Positions 6,875-7,982 of a stretch of 7,982 nt of DNA are shown here, one piece after another. The stretch covers positions 1 to 7,982 of the forward strand of contig DSCZ01000275.1 in assembly GCA_011048855.1 (NCBI GenBank). Direction: 5' to 3'. Each line of letters begins with the position of its first letter. Positions within the stretch are counted from its first letter, which is position 1. Made by a program: the position numbers and the translations under genes. The DNA is from Desulfobacteraceae bacterium. Its GTDB lineage: Bacteria > Desulfobacterota > DSM-4660 > Desulfatiglandales > Desulfatiglandaceae. Below the pieces are notes generated by a model that saw only the letters and a program-made list of their open reading frames with translations, searched no databases and had not been told where the DNA came from.

Positions 6875-7843
6875 ATGGAAATGAAACAACCCCCCCCTGA
6901 GCTTCTGGACATCTCCTTTGTCATCGTCAACTGGAACACAAAAGGTCTGCTCATGGACTGCCTTCGCTCAGTGTTCGACACGGTAAAAGGCCTGGATTTC
7001 GAAGTCTGGGTCGTGGACAACGCCTCCGAAGACGGAAGCGCGGAGGCCGTAGCAGAGCTTTACCCGCAGGTGAACCTCATTAAAAATCAAACCAACAGGG
7101 GATTCGCAGCGGCGAACAACCAGGCCTTCAAATTCATGAAAGGGCGTTATGGGCTGCTTTTGAATTCTGACGCCGCGCTCACACCGGGAGCGGTCAACCA
7201 GCTTTACCGTTTCATGGAAAAGACCCCCGGCGCCGGGATGGCGTGCGGTCAACTGCTCAATCCGGACGGAACGCTCCAGAACTCCTTCGCCCCGTTTCCC
7301 TGTTTCTGGACAGTGCTGTTCAACGAAAGCCTGCTGAGGCTGATCCTCCCGCACCGCTTTCCGCCCAAAACCGCCGGGGGGGACCGCCCCCTTCCCGTGG
7401 ATTCATGCATAGGCGCGTGCATGATTGTCCGTAGAACCGCTATGGAGCGGGTAGGATTTTTCGACGAAGGCTTTTTCTTCTTCCTGGAGGAGACGGACTG
7501 GGCCTACAGGATGCGCAAAGAAGGTTGGGAAATCTATTTCGTTCCATCTGCCCGCATCTTTCACCACCAGGGGGCGAGCATCGGGATCAATGCCCGCGGG
7601 AGGATGATGTTTTACAGATCACGCTATCTGTACCTCAGGAAATGGCATCCCCGCCTGGCCGCCGCGGCCCCGTTTCTAATATCGGTGCGCCTGGCCGTAA
7701 ATGCAATTTTGAATCTGGCCGCTGTGCTGCTGACCCTCGGACTAAACAAATCCTTCAGGCGCAGGCTTTTTGTCTACCTGGAACTCGTCCGCTGGCACCT
7801 GGCCGGGTGCCCTCAACCTCCATCGCCGGGCGGAAAATCATGA
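6875..7843 (+). CDS. Family 2 glycosyltransferase (WbbL/rhamnosyltransferase-like)
   Basis: The product should transfer a sugar from a nucleotide donor onto a lipid-linked saccharide at the cytoplasmic face of the inner membrane. Numbering is from the ATG at 6875 (322 residues). The GT-A fold signature is clear: ISFVIVNWNT (13-22), VVDNASEDGS (46-55), NRGFAAANNQAF, the metal/nucleotide-binding region LLLNSD (94-99), and the acceptor/catalytic-base region FFLEETDW (202-209) followed by a HH pair (230-231). A hydrophobic stretch at about 262-290 and a basic carboxy end could anchor it to the membrane. An ATG at 6836 would overlap the exporter gene by 23 bases but has no ribosome site; GAAGGGA near 6856-6862 favours 6875 or the in-frame ATG at 6881. 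The start is followed almost at once by eight cytosines (6890-6897). The closest named type is the COG1216 rhamnosyltransferase-like group; donor and acceptor are unknown. Confidence 0.9.
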   Translation: MEMKQPPPELLDISFVIVNWNTKGLLMDCLRSVFDTVKGLDFEVWVVDNASEDGSAEAVAELYPQVNLIKNQTNRGFAAANNQAFKFMKGRYGLLLNSDAALTPGAVNQLYRFMEKTPGAGMACGQLLNPDGTLQNSFAPFPCFWTVLFNESLLRLILPHRFPPKTAGGDRPLPVDSCIGACMIVRRTAMERVGFFDEGFFFFLEETDWAYRMRKEGWEIYFVPSARIFHHQGASIGINARGRMMFYRSRYLYLRKWHPRLAAAAPFLISVRLAVNAILNLAAVLLTLGLNKSFRRRLFVYLELVRWHLAGCPQPPSPGGKS

Positions 7844-7982
7844 TCAGGGGGAAGCCTTTACCTGTCCCCGCTCCGGACCGGATATTACTGATACAACTGG
7901 GGGATATCGGGGATGTCGTGCTGACCACGCCTGCTCTAAAGGTGCTCCACCGGAGATTTCCCGGTTGTGAAATCTCCGTGGC
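7840..7982 (+). CDS. Family 9 glycosyltransferase (ADP-heptose:LPS heptosyltransferase-like), amino-terminal part
   Basis: Only the first 47 codons are visible. After a short leader, residues 15-47 read RILLIQLGDIGDVVLTTPAL and then KVLHRRFPGCEISV, the classic opening of GT9 heptosyltransferases (WaaC, WaaF, RfaQ): a strand, the glycine-aspartate loop GDIGDVVLTTP, and a helix ending in the FP-G...I-V strand. These enzymes add heptose to the Kdo or heptose of the LPS inner core in the cytoplasm. The ATG overlaps the stop of the preceding gene in an ATGA (7840-7843), and there is no good ribosome site of its own, so translation is probably coupled. Which heptosyltransferase it is cannot be decided from this fragment. 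Confidence 0.85.
   Translation, partial: MIRGKPLPVPAPDRILLIQLGDIGDVVLTTPALKVLHRRFPGCEISV

Noticed and set aside
7376..7400. G7 tract and GC-rich inverted repeat within the glycosyltransferase gene
   Set aside because: The run is short, lies mid-gene and encodes an ordinary Gly-Gly-Asp-Arg-Pro loop; no U-run follows, so neither a terminator nor a phase-variable tract is well supported.

Overview
The window looks like ordinary chromosomal DNA of a Gram-negative bacterium. It holds essential housekeeping genes next to an envelope (lipopolysaccharide or polysaccharide) gene cluster, with a mixed, moderately GC-rich composition and tight gene packing. The MsbA-type exporter, a family 2 glycosyltransferase and a heptosyltransferase-like family 9 protein imply an outer membrane. 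The style of the genes suggests a deltaproteobacterium-like (Desulfobacterota) lineage, but that placement is inference: no marker gene here fixes taxonomy.

Layout. Positions 1-806 (minus strand, running off the left edge) encode the amino-terminal synthetase domain of a CTP synthase. It is divergent from der (984-2291, plus strand), a double-GTPase ribosome assembly factor; the 177-base gap between them holds a candidate promoter for each direction. der converges with a ClC-family chloride channel/transporter carrying two CBS domains (2337-4106, minus strand), with only 45 bases between the stop codons and no convincing terminator hairpin. A 265-base divergent region then carries a strong-looking promoter with an 18-base palindrome over its -10 box, followed by a small heat shock protein (4372-4821) with a near-perfect Shine-Dalgarno sequence and its own intrinsic terminator (4844-4880).

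A new transcription unit starts from a near-consensus promoter (TTGACA-N17-TATACT, 4905-4933). It contains an MsbA-like ABC exporter, a GT2 glycosyltransferase 16 bases downstream, and a GT9 heptosyltransferase-like gene whose ATG overlaps the GT2 stop (ATGA, 7840-7843) and which runs off the right edge. Together these look like an operon that assembles a lipid-linked core or polysaccharide and flips the lipid carrier across the inner membrane. CTP made by PyrG also feeds CMP-Kdo synthesis, but a link between the two ends of the window is only contextual.

No mobile element, CRISPR array, tRNA, rRNA or defence system was found, and nothing here amounts to a new multi-gene system. The points most worth a second look are the ClC protein's channel-like Val at the internal proton-glutamate position together with His in the selectivity-filter motif, the palindrome in the hsp20 promoter, the C8 tract just inside the GT2 reading frame, the enlarged first periplasmic loop of the ABC exporter, and the unusual KCDGY motif in the CTP synthase.
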